Shown: in pieces, positions 8,440 to 16,930 of the stretch
How the letters are laid out: each line of letters opens with the position of its first letter
Numbering within the stretch: the stretch's first letter is position 1
Assembly (NCBI RefSeq): GCF_000218485.1
Contig: NZ_AFPB01000122.1
Coordinates: forward strand, 1-41,030
Reading direction: 5' to 3'
From: Aquimarina agarivorans
Lineage (GTDB): Bacteria; Bacteroidota; Bacteroidia; Flavobacteriales; Flavobacteriaceae
DNA length: 41,030 nt
Position numbers and translations under genes: made by a program
The notes under the pieces: generated by a model
What the model saw: only the letters and a program-made list of their open reading frames with translations
Told to the model about the DNA's origin: nothing
Database searches by the model: none

Positions 8440-9447
8440 TTATTCAAATTGTGAATAATCACCAATACTAATTTTAGTGAATTTCCCATTGTAACGCACC
8501 TTATTTCCTATCATTGAATCCTTAATAACGGCGTTTTCAAGTTTTGTTTCGTTTTGCACCAAGCTATTGCTAATGGTAACATCTACCAACTCGCAATCGT
8601 TACCAATAGACACGTTGGGTCCTACCTTGGCATTCACTAATTTTACATTATTTCCTATGAAACAAGGTGCAATGATTTCGGAATTTTCCAAACTTACATT
8701 TTTGCTTACCAAATTTTCCTCACCATCCTGATGAATAAAGTTAAGCATTTTAGAATTGGTATCCACCGTTACTGTTTTATTACCGCAATCCATCCACTCA
8801 GTTACCTTACCGGTTTTAAATATTTTGCCTTGTGCCATAAGGCCTTTAATCCCGTCGTTAATTTGGTATTCGCCACCGTGCATTAAATTTGCATCCAATA
8901 CTTTTTGTAGTGATTCCTTTAAAGCTTCGCCGCTTTTAAAGTAATAGATACCAATAACCGCTAAATCGGATACTTTTTCTTTCGGTTTTTCAACCAATTC
9001 TACAATTTCATTGGCAGTATTTAATTTTACTACTCCGTATTGTTCGGGTTGTGCTACTTGTTTTACCCAAATAACAGCATCGGCAGTAGGATCCAATTCA
9101 AAATCAGCTTTAAAAAGGGTATCAGCATAGGCTACTATACAAGGTCCTGAAAGGGAATCCTTAGCACACATAATAGCATGCCCTGTACCTAAAGGCTCAT
9201 CCTGATAATATACACTGGCTTTAGCGCCCAAACTTTCGGCAATGGCAGTGAGTTGATCTTCTACACCAAAAGAACGGTCGGTAACAAATGCTACTTCGTC
9301 CACAGGTTCATTAACTACTTTGGCAATATCCTCCACCAAACGTTGTACTATTGGCTTTCCTGCAATAGGTATTAAAGGTTTTGGTACGGTTAATGTATGT
9401 GGCCTTAGTCTTGATCCGCGACCCGCCATGGGAACTATTATTCTCAT
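8440..9447 (-). CDS. Sugar-1-phosphate nucleotidyltransferase with left-handed beta-helix tail
   Basis: This 335-aa enzyme has the nucleotidyltransferase signature MAGRGSRLRPHTLTVPKPL at residues 7-25, a metal-binding Asp in YADTLF (D109), and a VEKP motif in the sugar-binding part. The C-terminal third shows hexapeptide-type repeats (IIAPCFIGNNVKLVNAKVG) expected to form a left-handed beta-helix. This layout fits glucose-1-phosphate thymidylyl-/uridylyl-type enzymes that make NDP-sugars for surface polysaccharide. Sugar and nucleotide cannot be decided from sequence. It lies 47 bases after dut and directly before the TPR gene, in an envelope operon led by a polysaccharide flippase. Confidence 0.85.
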   Translation of the reverse strand: MRIIVPMAGRGSRLRPHTLTVPKPLIPIAGKPIVQRLVEDIAKVVNEPVDEVAFVTDRSFGVEDQLTAIAESLGAKASVYYQDEPLGTGHAIMCAKDSLSGPCIVAYADTLFKADFELDPTADAVIWVKQVAQPEQYGVVKLNTANEIVELVEKPKEKVSDLAVIGIYYFKSGEALKESLQKVLDANLMHGGEYQINDGIKGLMAQGKIFKTGKVTEWMDCGNKTVTVDTNSKMLNFIHQDGEENLVSKNVSLENSEIIAPCFIGNNVKLVNAKVGPNVSIGNDCELVDVTISNSLVQNETKLENAVIKDSMIGNKVRYNGKFTKISIGDYSQFE

Positions 9448-9494
9448 TTTAATTTTTTCTAAGTGTTTACTCTAAATATTTGTTTGCTTTCTAT

Positions 9495-9929
9495 TTATTT
9501 TACTCCAGTGCTTCCAAATCCTCCGCTTCCGCGAGAAGTTTTTGACAGTTCCTCAACTACATTCCAGTCGACACGCTCGTATTTGGAAATAACAATTTGC
9601 GCAATGCGATCTCCGTGCTCAATTGTAAAATCCTCGTTGGATAGGTTGACCAAAATCACCCCAATTTCACCACGATAATCCGCATCAATTGTACCTGGTG
9701 CATTTAATACGGTTATCCCTTTTTTTGCCGCCAAACCACTTCGTGGTCGTACTTGCGCCTCGTAACCTGCAGGTAATGCCATAAACAACCCTGTTTTTAC
9801 AATTACACGTTCAAGTGGCGCTAGTTTTATAGAAGTATCCGTTACTGCCCTCAAATCCATTCCAGCCGAAAGCAAGGTTTCATAACTTGGCACTTCATGT
9901 CCAGAGGTATTTACTATATCAATTTTCAT
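9495..9929 (-). CDS. dut: Deoxyuridine 5'-triphosphate nucleotidohydrolase (dUTPase)
   Basis: This 144-aa protein has all five motifs of trimeric dUTPases: AGMDLRA (22-28), PRSGLA (62-67), [13 protein letters not shown] with the catalytic Asp (79-91), GDRIAQ (106-111) and the C-terminal [10 protein letters not shown] (133-142). It hydrolyses dUTP to dUMP and pyrophosphate, which keeps uracil out of DNA and supplies dTMP synthesis. It is cytoplasmic and of normal length. It sits between the flippase gene and the nucleotidyltransferase gene, a common flavobacterial arrangement that probably reflects shared transcription rather than a shared pathway. Confidence 0.97.
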   Translation of the reverse strand: MKIDIVNTSGHEVPSYETLLSAGMDLRAVTDTSIKLAPLERVIVKTGLFMALPAGYEAQVRPRSGLAAKKGITVLNAPGTIDADYRGEIGVILVNLSNEDFTIEHGDRIAQIVISKYERVDWNVVEELSKTSRGSGGFGSTGVK

Positions 9930-10007
9930 GCAAAAGTTTAATTTTTTTTAAAAAATAGATTTATAATTTTAAAAATTAAAAGTGATAAAATTATTATACT
10001 TTTTATA

Positions 10008-11441
10008 TCAACGTTTTAGCAAACGTTTAATACTATTTTTTTCAAAAATAATGATTATGGTTAAATATAAAAGTATTACCATAACTTTAAACCAAAATAG
10101 CTTGGGTAATATATTCATACTTAACGCACTTAATGCCAAGGCTACACTTAAATACATCAGTAACCTAGGCACATTGTAAGGAATTTTATAATAGCGCTGT
10201 CCCATGAAATAGGAAATTAACATCATTCCTCCGTAAGCAACCAAGGTGGCATAGGCTGCAGCCATAAACCCAATACGTGGAATAAACAGGTAATTAATTA
10301 ACAGGGTAACTACCGCTCCAAAAATAGTGAAATACATACCGTACTTTGTTTTGTCGGTAACTTTGTACCAAACCGATAAACTTTGATACACCCCCAAGCA
10401 CCAGTTAGCCACTAAAATTACTGGTACAATTTTTATGGCTTTCAAGTAACTGGCATCCTTAATAATAATTTTGGTAAACAACTCCTGAAAAGTAAGTACT
10501 ACCAAAATACCTAAAGAGGCAAATATGACAAAAAATTTAAGCACCACGGCGTAACTGGCTTTGGCATCAGTTTTATCGGCTTGACTAAAAAAGAAAGGCT
10601 CGATCCCCATTCGGAATGCCTGTATAAAAAGCATGAGAAACACCCCAAATTTATAACAAGCACTGTAGGCTCCCATGGTACTTTTACCTAACATGTCCCT
10701 AACAATTAACTTGTCAATATTTTCAATAACTAAAAATGCTATCCCCGCTACCAAAATAGGGAAGCCATACTGTTGCATTTGTTTAAAAATAGCGAAATCA
10801 AATTTCCACGGAAACCTAAAATAATTAGGAAAAACCAGTACGACCATTAGCGCATTAGCTATAAAATTAGCTAAAAACACGTAGCTTTCCTTGGCTTCAA
10901 AAACTAAAAATTCGGGAAGTGTTATTTGATAGGCAGCAACCCATTTTAAGAAGAATAAATTAAGCAATCCATTAATTACAACTAAGGTAAAAACACGGAT
11001 ACCTCCATAAGCTATTGCTTTGCCTTTTAAGCGGTAATAGGCAAATGGTATTACCACTAAAATATCAAAAGCTACTAAACCTATTAACATTAAAAGCACA
11101 GGAACGCTAACTTTAAACCACAAAGCAATTTCCGTTTTAAAAACGAATACAAAACCAACAAAAATTAATAAGGATACTAGTAAGCTAATTAATGCTGTGG
11201 TGTATACGACTTTTTTATTTTCGGACTTGTTATAAAATCGAAAAAAAGCGGTTTCCATCCCATAAGTCAAAAACACATTTATAAAACCTGCGTACACATA
11301 AAAACTAGTTATTTCGGAATATTGACTGGTTTGTAATACATCGGTATACAAGCCATTCAAAAGAAGATTAACCAATTTGGGCAATACCATGGCTAATCCA
11401 TAAATAAAGGTGTCCTTAAAAAGGGTTTTAAAAATACTCAA
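10008..11441 (-). CDS. Wzx/MATE-like polysaccharide flippase (polysaccharide biosynthesis protein)
   Basis: This 477-aa integral membrane protein has about a dozen or more hydrophobic segments and begins SIFKTLFKDTFIYGLAMVLPKLVN, typical of the polysaccharide_synt/MVF-like flippase family. It ends in a basic tail (FEKNSIKRLLKR). Such proteins move lipid-linked sugar units across the inner membrane. The start codon is TTG at 11439-11441; no ATG fits the conserved start. It is the first gene of the operon that continues with dut, a sugar nucleotidyltransferase, the TPR protein, DUF4292 and the EnvC-like gene. The transported glycan is unknown. Confidence 0.85.
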   Translation of the reverse strand: MSIFKTLFKDTFIYGLAMVLPKLVNLLLNGLYTDVLQTSQYSEITSFYVYAGFINVFLTYGMETAFFRFYNKSENKKVVYTTALISLLVSLLIFVGFVFVFKTEIALWFKVSVPVLLMLIGLVAFDILVVIPFAYYRLKGKAIAYGGIRVFTLVVINGLLNLFFLKWVAAYQITLPEFLVFEAKESYVFLANFIANALMVVLVFPNYFRFPWKFDFAIFKQMQQYGFPILVAGIAFLVIENIDKLIVRDMLGKSTMGAYSACYKFGVFLMLFIQAFRMGIEPFFFSQADKTDAKASYAVVLKFFVIFASLGILVVLTFQELFTKIIIKDASYLKAIKIVPVILVANWCLGVYQSLSVWYKVTDKTKYGMYFTIFGAVVTLLINYLFIPRIGFMAAAYATLVAYGGMMLISYFMGQRYYKIPYNVPRLLMYLSVALALSALSMNILPKLFWFKVMVILLYLTIIIIFEKNSIKRLLKR

Positions 11442-11686
11442 TGCTACTTATTTGTATGGAGTAAATGTAGTGAAATAATTGGGGGGAATAATTTTTGTTG
11501 TTAGGAGTCTAATCCTCTATCTCAAAAAAACTATACTAATTTTCAACTTATATTTTATAGTAAAGCATGGAATGTTCAATTATAAAATCCTAGTTGCTGA
11601 CCTATATTAATCTTACTACTACTTACACTGTTTAATGATAACAAATTGATATATTAGTTATAACGAATATAAAAATTCATTATCAA

Positions 11687-12476
11687 ATGAACTCAACAAA
11701 CCAAATTAGCTTAAAAAAATTAAAAAGGTGTCATCAAAATTGGGACGAAATGCCTGCACATGGAAAAGGACGATTATGCCAAAAATGCAGCCATACCATT
11801 ATTGATTTTAGGAATAAATCCGATTTAGAAATTGCCATTGCGCACAGCCAGAGTAAAGAAAAGGTTTGTGGTTTTTATTCTAATGATCAACTTAATGCTC
11901 ACAAAAACATTAAAAAAGAAAAAAAGTACCTAAATGGTATTCTTTTTGCGCTAGTTTGTTTGGTGTATTAGCTATAAGTAACACTAATGCTCAACAGAAT
12001 AAAATTACAAACAATATTGCCCAAATTGATACTAAAAAAACAACAGGTAGTCTAAAAAAATATGATACAACAAAAAAATCAACTAAAGTAAGTGATCATT
12101 TTTTTATCAGAGGTCAAATAATTGATGCAAATAGTAATACGCCTTTACCAGGTGCTCATGTTTTTATAAAAGAAATTTTGGTAGGAGCTACTACTGATTA
12201 TAATGGCTTTTATTCATTAAAACTATCTAAGCAACTTTTTTACCAATAAAAAAATTTAGAGAAGAAATTACATTAGTTATTAATTATGTAGGCTTTATAT
12301 CTCAAGAAGTGAAAATTAATAGAAAACAAGTAAAGGATATTGCTATTTTTACAAGCAATGCTAAACTAGTAGAAAATGTATCTGATTTAAGCTCTTTTGC
12401 TATTGTAGGTTACCCTCCTACACTTTACCAAAAAAGAAAAAAGGCATTAAGAAAAATTTTTAGTAGCAAAAAATAA
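11687..12476 (+). pseudogene. Cys-rich N-terminal / carboxypeptidase-regulatory-like domain protein with two frameshifts
   Basis: Three overlapping frames make one coherent protein of about 262 aa. The first (from 11687) encodes a Cys-rich head (CHQNWDEMP, RLCQKCSHTIIDF, VCGFY) known from flavobacterial proteins of unknown role. The second carries a hydrophobic stretch (CASLFGVLAISNTNA) and a carboxypeptidase-D regulatory-like beta-sandwich (IRGQIIDANSNTPLPGAHVF). The third finishes it (ITLVINYVGFISQEVKI to KIFSSKK). Frame 1 to 2 needs one more T in the run at 11943-11947, and frame 2 to 3 one more T in the run at 12236-12241. Both are single-base losses in homopolymers, so either the gene is decaying or the assembly has homopolymer errors. 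It is divergent from the flippase operon. Confidence 0.75.
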
Positions 12477-12507
12477 ATTTTGCTGCCAACTTATTCACTA
12501 TCCAATT

Positions 12508-13383
12508 CTAAAATTTCCTTTTTAATACGTTTACTATGTTTGTAAAACCTCTGTTTTTTTTATGGAGGTCCTTTTCTTTTGGTATTAAAATGCTATCAAC
12601 TATAAATTGCTCCCACTCTTTTTGTTTTTTTAATGCGGCCTCATTTCTTAACTTTCCTTTTTCCTTTTGTAAAGCAATAGAGTCTTTTTGTTGTTTTTTA
12701 AAGGCTCTGCGTTCAATAAAACTTTTATCTTCAGGTTTGCGTATATCAATATTATCATATTTTTTTAGATAACGATATAATTGATTTATACTTTTGAAAA
12801 TTTTTCTCATCCAATAAGTATTATTTTTTGCTGAATTTTCATAGATTAAGCCGCCGTTCCTTGCATCATAATAAAGTGATAGTCTCAATTTATTATGAAA
12901 TTTTTCTTTAAAAACACCTTCCTTTACTGGGAGTTCATTTTTTTTACAAAAAAACAATTGTGTCTTATCTTTCGATATTCCCATTCGTAAGCTAGTGCCC
13001 CAACTATCAATACTTTTCTTATTATCATTGGAATAGTCATAAATGGTACCGCTTTCTCTAATCAATTCCGCTGTCCCTAATTTTAAGTCTTGATGCCCCC
13101 TTAATATTTTTGTAATATTGATTTTAACAGCTGAACATATCTTTATTTCTTCATCTCCATAATAGCCTTTAATACTAGGTTCTTCTTTAGAGTCTTCTAA
13201 TACAATACCTTCAAAAATATAGTCTGAATTATTGATAATACTGTCCCTGATAAATTCATTATATGCTTCTAAGGTTCCAAAGTGTCTTTGAGCTATTGTA
13301 TGTTGACTACTTACTAAGCTAATAAGTAGCCATAGTAGACCAATACCTATATATTGGTGTGTTTTTATATTGATTTGTTTCAT
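12508..13383 (-). CDS. Secreted protein of unknown function, family copy C (291 aa)
   Basis: I do not recognise a named family. The 291-aa product has a signal peptide (IGIGLLWLLISLVSS, cleavage near IAQ). It shares a core with the genes at 22095-22928 and 22956-23708: EFIRDSIINNSDYIFEG, then a conserved IKICSAVKI (Cys83), a KILRGH turn, LGTAELI, and LFFCKKNE (Cys146). This beta-rich pattern with two conserved cysteines is reminiscent of NTR/OB-like domains, which is only a guess. The C-terminal 80 residues are helical and rich in Lys, Glu and Gln. Its first half is closest to copy B and its last part to copy A, so it looks mosaic. A decayed tail-protein copy lies just upstream. Confidence 0.7.
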   Translation of the reverse strand: MKQINIKTHQYIGIGLLWLLISLVSSQHTIAQRHFGTLEAYNEFIRDSIINNSDYIFEGIVLEDSKEEPSIKGYYGDEEIKICSAVKINITKILRGHQDLKLGTAELIRESGTIYDYSNDNKKSIDSWGTSLRMGISKDKTQLFFCKKNELPVKEGVFKEKFHNKLRLSLYYDARNGGLIYENSAKNNTYWMRKIFKSINQLYRYLKKYDNIDIRKPEDKSFIERRAFKKQQKDSIALQKEKGKLRNEAALKKQKEWEQFIVDSILIPKEKDLHKKNRGFTNIVNVLKRKF

Positions 13384-13384
13384 G

Positions 13385-13535
13385 TTTTACTTTTTATCTA
13401 ATGGCTATTTTGTTTTGATCTTTTTTAGTTTAATAGTTGATCCAATTTAGATAATCGCTGTTCCAAACTAGCATTTTTTTGCGCTAGATATTTTAGTTTT
13501 TTAGCTTTTCATTTTGCGCTTGTAATTGTTTTAGT
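13385..13535 (-). repeat. Duplicated leader and tail-gene 3' end (copy of 23712-23862)
   Basis: These ~150 bases are nearly identical to 23712-23862. They include the spacer before an effector start (GTTTTACTTTTTATCTAATG in plus orientation) and the codons for the tail-protein end SLEQRLSKLDQLLN. They show that the copy C gene and the copy A gene sit behind duplicates of the same upstream DNA. Confidence 0.85.
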
Positions 13536-13601
13536 TGTTTAGTAATGTATAAGACAAGTTTTCCATTTTCTGTAAAAATCGATTTATCATTGCCAATGAA
13601 A
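13425..13601 (-). pseudogene. Decayed C-terminal remnant of a tail-fibre-like protein gene
   Basis: Reading on the minus strand, pieces of the tail-protein C-terminus are recognisable. NRFLQKME-type codons occur near 13565-13590 (compare TTTCTGTAATAATCGATTTG in the intact copies), followed by LKQLQAQNEKLKN, then ASLEQRLSKLDQLLN and a TAA at 13425-13427. The frame is broken several times, for example by a lost base after EKLKN, and no N-terminal part is present. The TAA lies 41 bases before the copy C start, the same spacing as in the intact tail-effector pairs. This marks copy C as a former member of such a pair. Confidence 0.75.
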
Positions 13602-13626
13602 TATTACTAGAAGATATAGTAACCAA

Positions 13627-13653
13627 CAAAAGCTATCAAATTGATAGCTTTTG
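13627..13653 (-). terminator. Hairpin after the subtilisin gene, repeated at 19121-19148
   Basis: A near-perfect palindrome with 13-base arms (CAAAAGCTATCAA and its complement) lies 22 bases past the subtilisin stop. The ~55 bases around it recur at 19094-19152. It is a likely terminator for the minus-strand gene; the T-run after the stem is weak. Confidence 0.65.
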
Positions 13654-13675
13654 AATACTTACTTATTTATGAAAT

Positions 13676-15943
13676 TTAGTTTTTAATTACTAACCTAGTC
13701 TTACTCGTACCATTATTTAAAATTACATTAACTACGTAAACTCCTTTTTCTAGACTTGATAAATTCATTGTCTCTATTTTTTGAATTTGACTACTTTTTT
13801 CCATAATTATTCGTCCTTGCATAGAAGTAATTGTAATTTTATTTACATTATCCAATAAATTAGTGTCAAAACTTATATTAACAAAATCTTTTGTAGGATT
13901 AGGGTAAACACTAATTAAATCATCCAGTATATCTTCGGATTTTGTTAGGTTGTCAACATTATCACTATTTTCTTCTATAAACTTGGCTCCTGAATTATTT
14001 GCTGTACTATTTACAATACGCTCAGGCAATGCATCACAATTTAATTCAGTACTCATAACTAAACTACTTCCTTTTTCTGAACGAAATCCTGGTTTAATAA
14101 CAATTTTTGATCCATGAAAGTTTGCCTCTCCTCCTCCTTTAATCACATAATCACTATCAATTTTAAAAGAATTACGCACCTTGTAATATTCAGATTCTCC
14201 ATTAGAAATCAATTTATCAAAAGATGAAGCTGATGTTACAGTAAGGTTTTGAATTAACCTATCATTTCCTGTAACAATAAGTGAAACAGATTCAAATTCA
14301 TCCGTTGATCCGGAATCCATATTTAATTGCACTGTATAAGTGCCTGATGGAATATCTTCAATCACTATTTGTTCTATATTATCAACATTATTATCTCCTT
14401 TAGTTGCAGCCGCTGCAGGGTTTGTGGGATCCAACCTCCATGGAAAAAACACACTTCCATTTGGCGATATAATCCTAAGATCGATATTATTTACTAAAGA
14501 GGGTGTTCGGTCATTAAGTGCCCGTGCTCCAACCGTTCCTGCAGGATCAACCCATGCTATAGTCACCTTTAATGGCTCACCTTCTAACTTATGAACTTTA
14601 AACTCTGTTACTTGATTTTTATTAACTTGTATTTCGTATATGTTTTTTAGTAACCCCCAAGTTGTTACATTTGGAGCCCGGTAATCACAACCTGAATTAT
14701 TATACCTAATAATTTCTGCAGCTCTTGCAGTATTCATTAATCCCCACCCAAAAGAATAATCTGGACCATCGGAGGCACCTGCCTCATCGGCTGAGTGAAT
14801 AACTAAACCTTTAAAAGTTGATGACCAACCGTCTATTTCTGCTGGCATTTCACGCTCTAATTCATACAATAAAGCTAAGGACCCTGTTACACTTGGTGCA
14901 GCCATAGATGTTCCGCTATCAGATTTTAATGCAGTATCTGAAACATTATCTGTCGACTTCAACCATACTCCATTTGCTACTATATCTGGTTTTATTCTGC
15001 CATCATCAACTGGTCCCCAACTAGAAAATCTGGCCAATCTAACAGAACTTGGACCTGAATAACCATCAACAATATCAGCAACAGCACCAACGGTAAAAAC
15101 ATTTTTAGAAATACCGTGATCTGCTATACAATCCCAATCGCCATCTGGGCCTTGTACTGATCCTATTGGTCCAATATCATCCCTGTCATTTCCAGCCGCA
15201 ACAATCATTAAATATTTATTATTTGCTTTTGCGATTGCATCCCATTCCTGTGCATTACGGTTATATCGACCGAATTGATAATCTTCTACTGTACTTATAT
15301 TCCTATCTCCAAACCAAAATCCAGAATTCCATCCCCTAATTAATCCATAGGAGTGATTTGAAAGTAAAAGATTAGCATTTGCCATTTCAGTAGTATCACT
15401 ATTCCAATCATAGGCATCAATACGGGCATTTGGAGCCATTCCCATAACATCAGCATCAATACCAGATGCAATCATAGTACCTGCAACGTGAGTTGCATGA
15501 GAGCCAGAATTGAGTGGACTTACTCCATCTCTATCTGTTACTCTCCCTCTTAATTCTACATGTGTTCCTCTTACATCTCCCCCATCCCATATTCCTATAA
15601 CAGGTGCGTTGCTTCCGTCCAAATCAAAACCTAACCCTCCATCTAATCTAACTAAATTAGTGCTAATAGTTTTTGCTGAATTTTCATTATAAGTGCTTCT
15701 GTATATAGGAATTCCATTTTCAATGTCAAATAACTGCATTATTGCCCCATCCGATGAAGTTGTAACATTAGCGTTTACAGAAGGATTTCTTCTTACATAT
15801 TCATTAATCTTTTTCTGCCTTTCTGAAGCCCTATTAGCTAATTGTTCTTTCAATTTTTGAGGGTCTTTGCTAAGTTCTTGTGAATGTAAATTAGCTATTA
15901 CTGCTATTAAAAGAAATAGCATACTTGTATAATATCTTTTCAT
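13676..15943 (-). CDS. Secreted S8 subtilisin-like serine protease with T9SS sorting domain
   Basis: This 755-aa exoprotease has a signal peptide (MKRYYTSMLFLLIAVIANLHS), a pro-region rich in Lys and Arg, and an S8 domain with the full triad: D120 in IGIWDGGD, H149 in SGSHATHVAGT, and S346 in DSGTSMAAPS. After a beta-sandwich region comes SKIVIKPGFRSEKGSSL ending in LNCD, a motif shared with the trypsin and matrixin genes of this array. The last ~80 residues (VYPNPTKDFVNISF to KTRLVIKN) form a type A T9SS sorting domain. It starts 37 bases after the stop of a tail-fibre-like gene, with which it is probably co-transcribed. The substrate is unknown. Confidence 0.9.
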   Translation of the reverse strand: MKRYYTSMLFLLIAVIANLHSQELSKDPQKLKEQLANRASERQKKINEYVRRNPSVNANVTTSSDGAIMQLFDIENGIPIYRSTYNENSAKTISTNLVRLDGGLGFDLDGSNAPVIGIWDGGDVRGTHVELRGRVTDRDGVSPLNSGSHATHVAGTMIASGIDADVMGMAPNARIDAYDWNSDTTEMANANLLLSNHSYGLIRGWNSGFWFGDRNISTVEDYQFGRYNRNAQEWDAIAKANNKYLMIVAAGNDRDDIGPIGSVQGPDGDWDCIADHGISKNVFTVGAVADIVDGYSGPSSVRLARFSSWGPVDDGRIKPDIVANGVWLKSTDNVSDTALKSDSGTSMAAPSVTGSLALLYELEREMPAEIDGWSSTFKGLVIHSADEAGASDGPDYSFGWGLMNTARAAEIIRYNNSGCDYRAPNVTTWGLLKNIYEIQVNKNQVTEFKVHKLEGEPLKVTIAWVDPAGTVGARALNDRTPSLVNNIDLRIISPNGSVFFPWRLDPTNPAAAATKGDNNVDNIEQIVIEDIPSGTYTVQLNMDSGSTDEFESVSLIVTGNDRLIQNLTVTSASSFDKLISNGESEYYKVRNSFKIDSDYVIKGGGEANFHGSKIVIKPGFRSEKGSSLVMSTELNCDALPERIVNSTANNSGAKFIEENSDNVDNLTKSEDILDDLISVYPNPTKDFVNISFDTNLLDNVNKITITSMQGRIIMEKSSQIQKIETMNLSSLEKGVYVVNVILNNGTSKTRLVIKN

Positions 15944-15980
15944 TTATCTGATAAATTAGAATTAATATCTGATTTCATAA

Positions 15981-16652
15981 TTAAACCTGTTTATTAATTA
16001 TTTTTTCCAGTTTAGCCATACGAATTTCTAAAGCTCTATTTTGTTTCTTTAAAGCATCCATCTCTTCAAGTTTCTTTTCCTGCTCAATAGTATACAAAGT
16101 AAGTTCCTCAATTTTCTGTAATAATCGATTTGTCATTTCAGAAACCTTCATATCATTGGCTCTAAAATCATCCGCCGAGGGCATTTCGGGTAAATGCTTG
16201 TTTCTTTTTATAAAAGCTTCCACTTCTGCTAATGGTTTTAAATTATAGTCCTCTTCAAAAACCCAATCAGCTCCGTCTTTTAAACTAACAATTACTTCCT
16301 GCGCCCAAATGGTTCCATTAACCGAAAGTTCATTTTGAGGATCATCGGTACCTATACCTATTTTTCCTTGAAACTCTATTGTATCTTCTCTTAAAGTCAT
16401 TCTACTTTCGCCTCCTAATTGTTGTATATTTAAGGCCGTAATATTTGAATTAGCTGCTCCATTCCCGATATAAAACTTAGGTCTTGTTTCACCATCATAA
16501 AAAAGCATACCTGTACTAAAACTTCCGGTAGCACTCGCTTCAGGTTGAAATAGCGTAAATCCTTTAAGAATAATATGATTGAATTCATCAAATTGTGAAT
16601 ACCCAAAAAAGCTAAATAAAAAAAGACTGAATACTAAAATTTTTGTTTTCAT
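15981..16652 (-). CDS. Secreted phage-tail-fibre-like coiled-coil protein (tail copy 3, paired with subtilisin)
   Basis: This 223-aa protein has a signal peptide (MKTKILVFSLFLFSFFGYSQ), a variable beta-rich middle (residues 21-89), a tail-fibre-like GIGTDDPQNELSVNG repeat, and a conserved C-terminal block (about 110-195) ending in a coiled coil. In phages, similar modules make trimeric fibre tips; in Bacteroidota they occur in secreted surface proteins of unknown role. Signal peptide and C-terminal block are almost identical to the gene at 18305-18964 while the middle differs. No T9SS sorting domain is visible. It is directly upstream of the subtilisin gene (37-base gap), and a shared upstream element (16653-16737) precedes it. 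Confidence 0.8.
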   Translation of the reverse strand: MKTKILVFSLFLFSFFGYSQFDEFNHIILKGFTLFQPEASATGSFSTGMLFYDGETRPKFYIGNGAANSNITALNIQQLGGESRMTLREDTIEFQGKIGIGTDDPQNELSVNGTIWAQEVIVSLKDGADWVFEEDYNLKPLAEVEAFIKRNKHLPEMPSADDFRANDMKVSEMTNRLLQKIEELTLYTIEQEKKLEEMDALKKQNRALEIRMAKLEKIINKQV

Positions 16653-16737
16653 TATATTGATTTTAAATTGTTAATGATTTTTACCAGTTCGAAGTTCAAT
16701 AAAATAAACGCCTCAAAAACCCCTGTAAACAGTGAAA
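16653..16737 (-). repeat. Conserved upstream element of tail copy 3 (copy of 18965-19050)
   Basis: The leader of this gene matches that of the tail gene at 18305-18964 over about 85 bases, including TTTTAAATTGTTAATGATTT and an AAAACCCCTG-AAACAGTGAAAA block. It probably contains the promoter and 5' UTR. I could not place a clean TAnnTTTG element in it. Confidence 0.6.
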
Positions 16738-16882
16738 ATGCATTGTTGTAAAAAATTGATATTCTAATGCTTATTGTTTATTTTAAACTTATTTTTTATC
16801 AATTCGAATACCTTTATCCCTTAAAATAGAAATACTACTTTGAAATTTTTAGCATGTACAAAAAGAATAATTACAACCAAAA

Positions 16883-16910
16883 AAGAGACTGTCGATAAAG
16901 GCAGTCTCTT
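16883..16910 (-). terminator. Rho-independent terminator after the trypsin gene
   Basis: A nine-base stem AAGAGACTG/CAGTCTCTT with a ten-base loop is followed on the minus strand by a T-run. It lies 20 bases past the stop of the trypsin-like gene. Confidence 0.85.
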
Positions 16911-16930
16911 GTTTAATTTATTTTTTAAAA

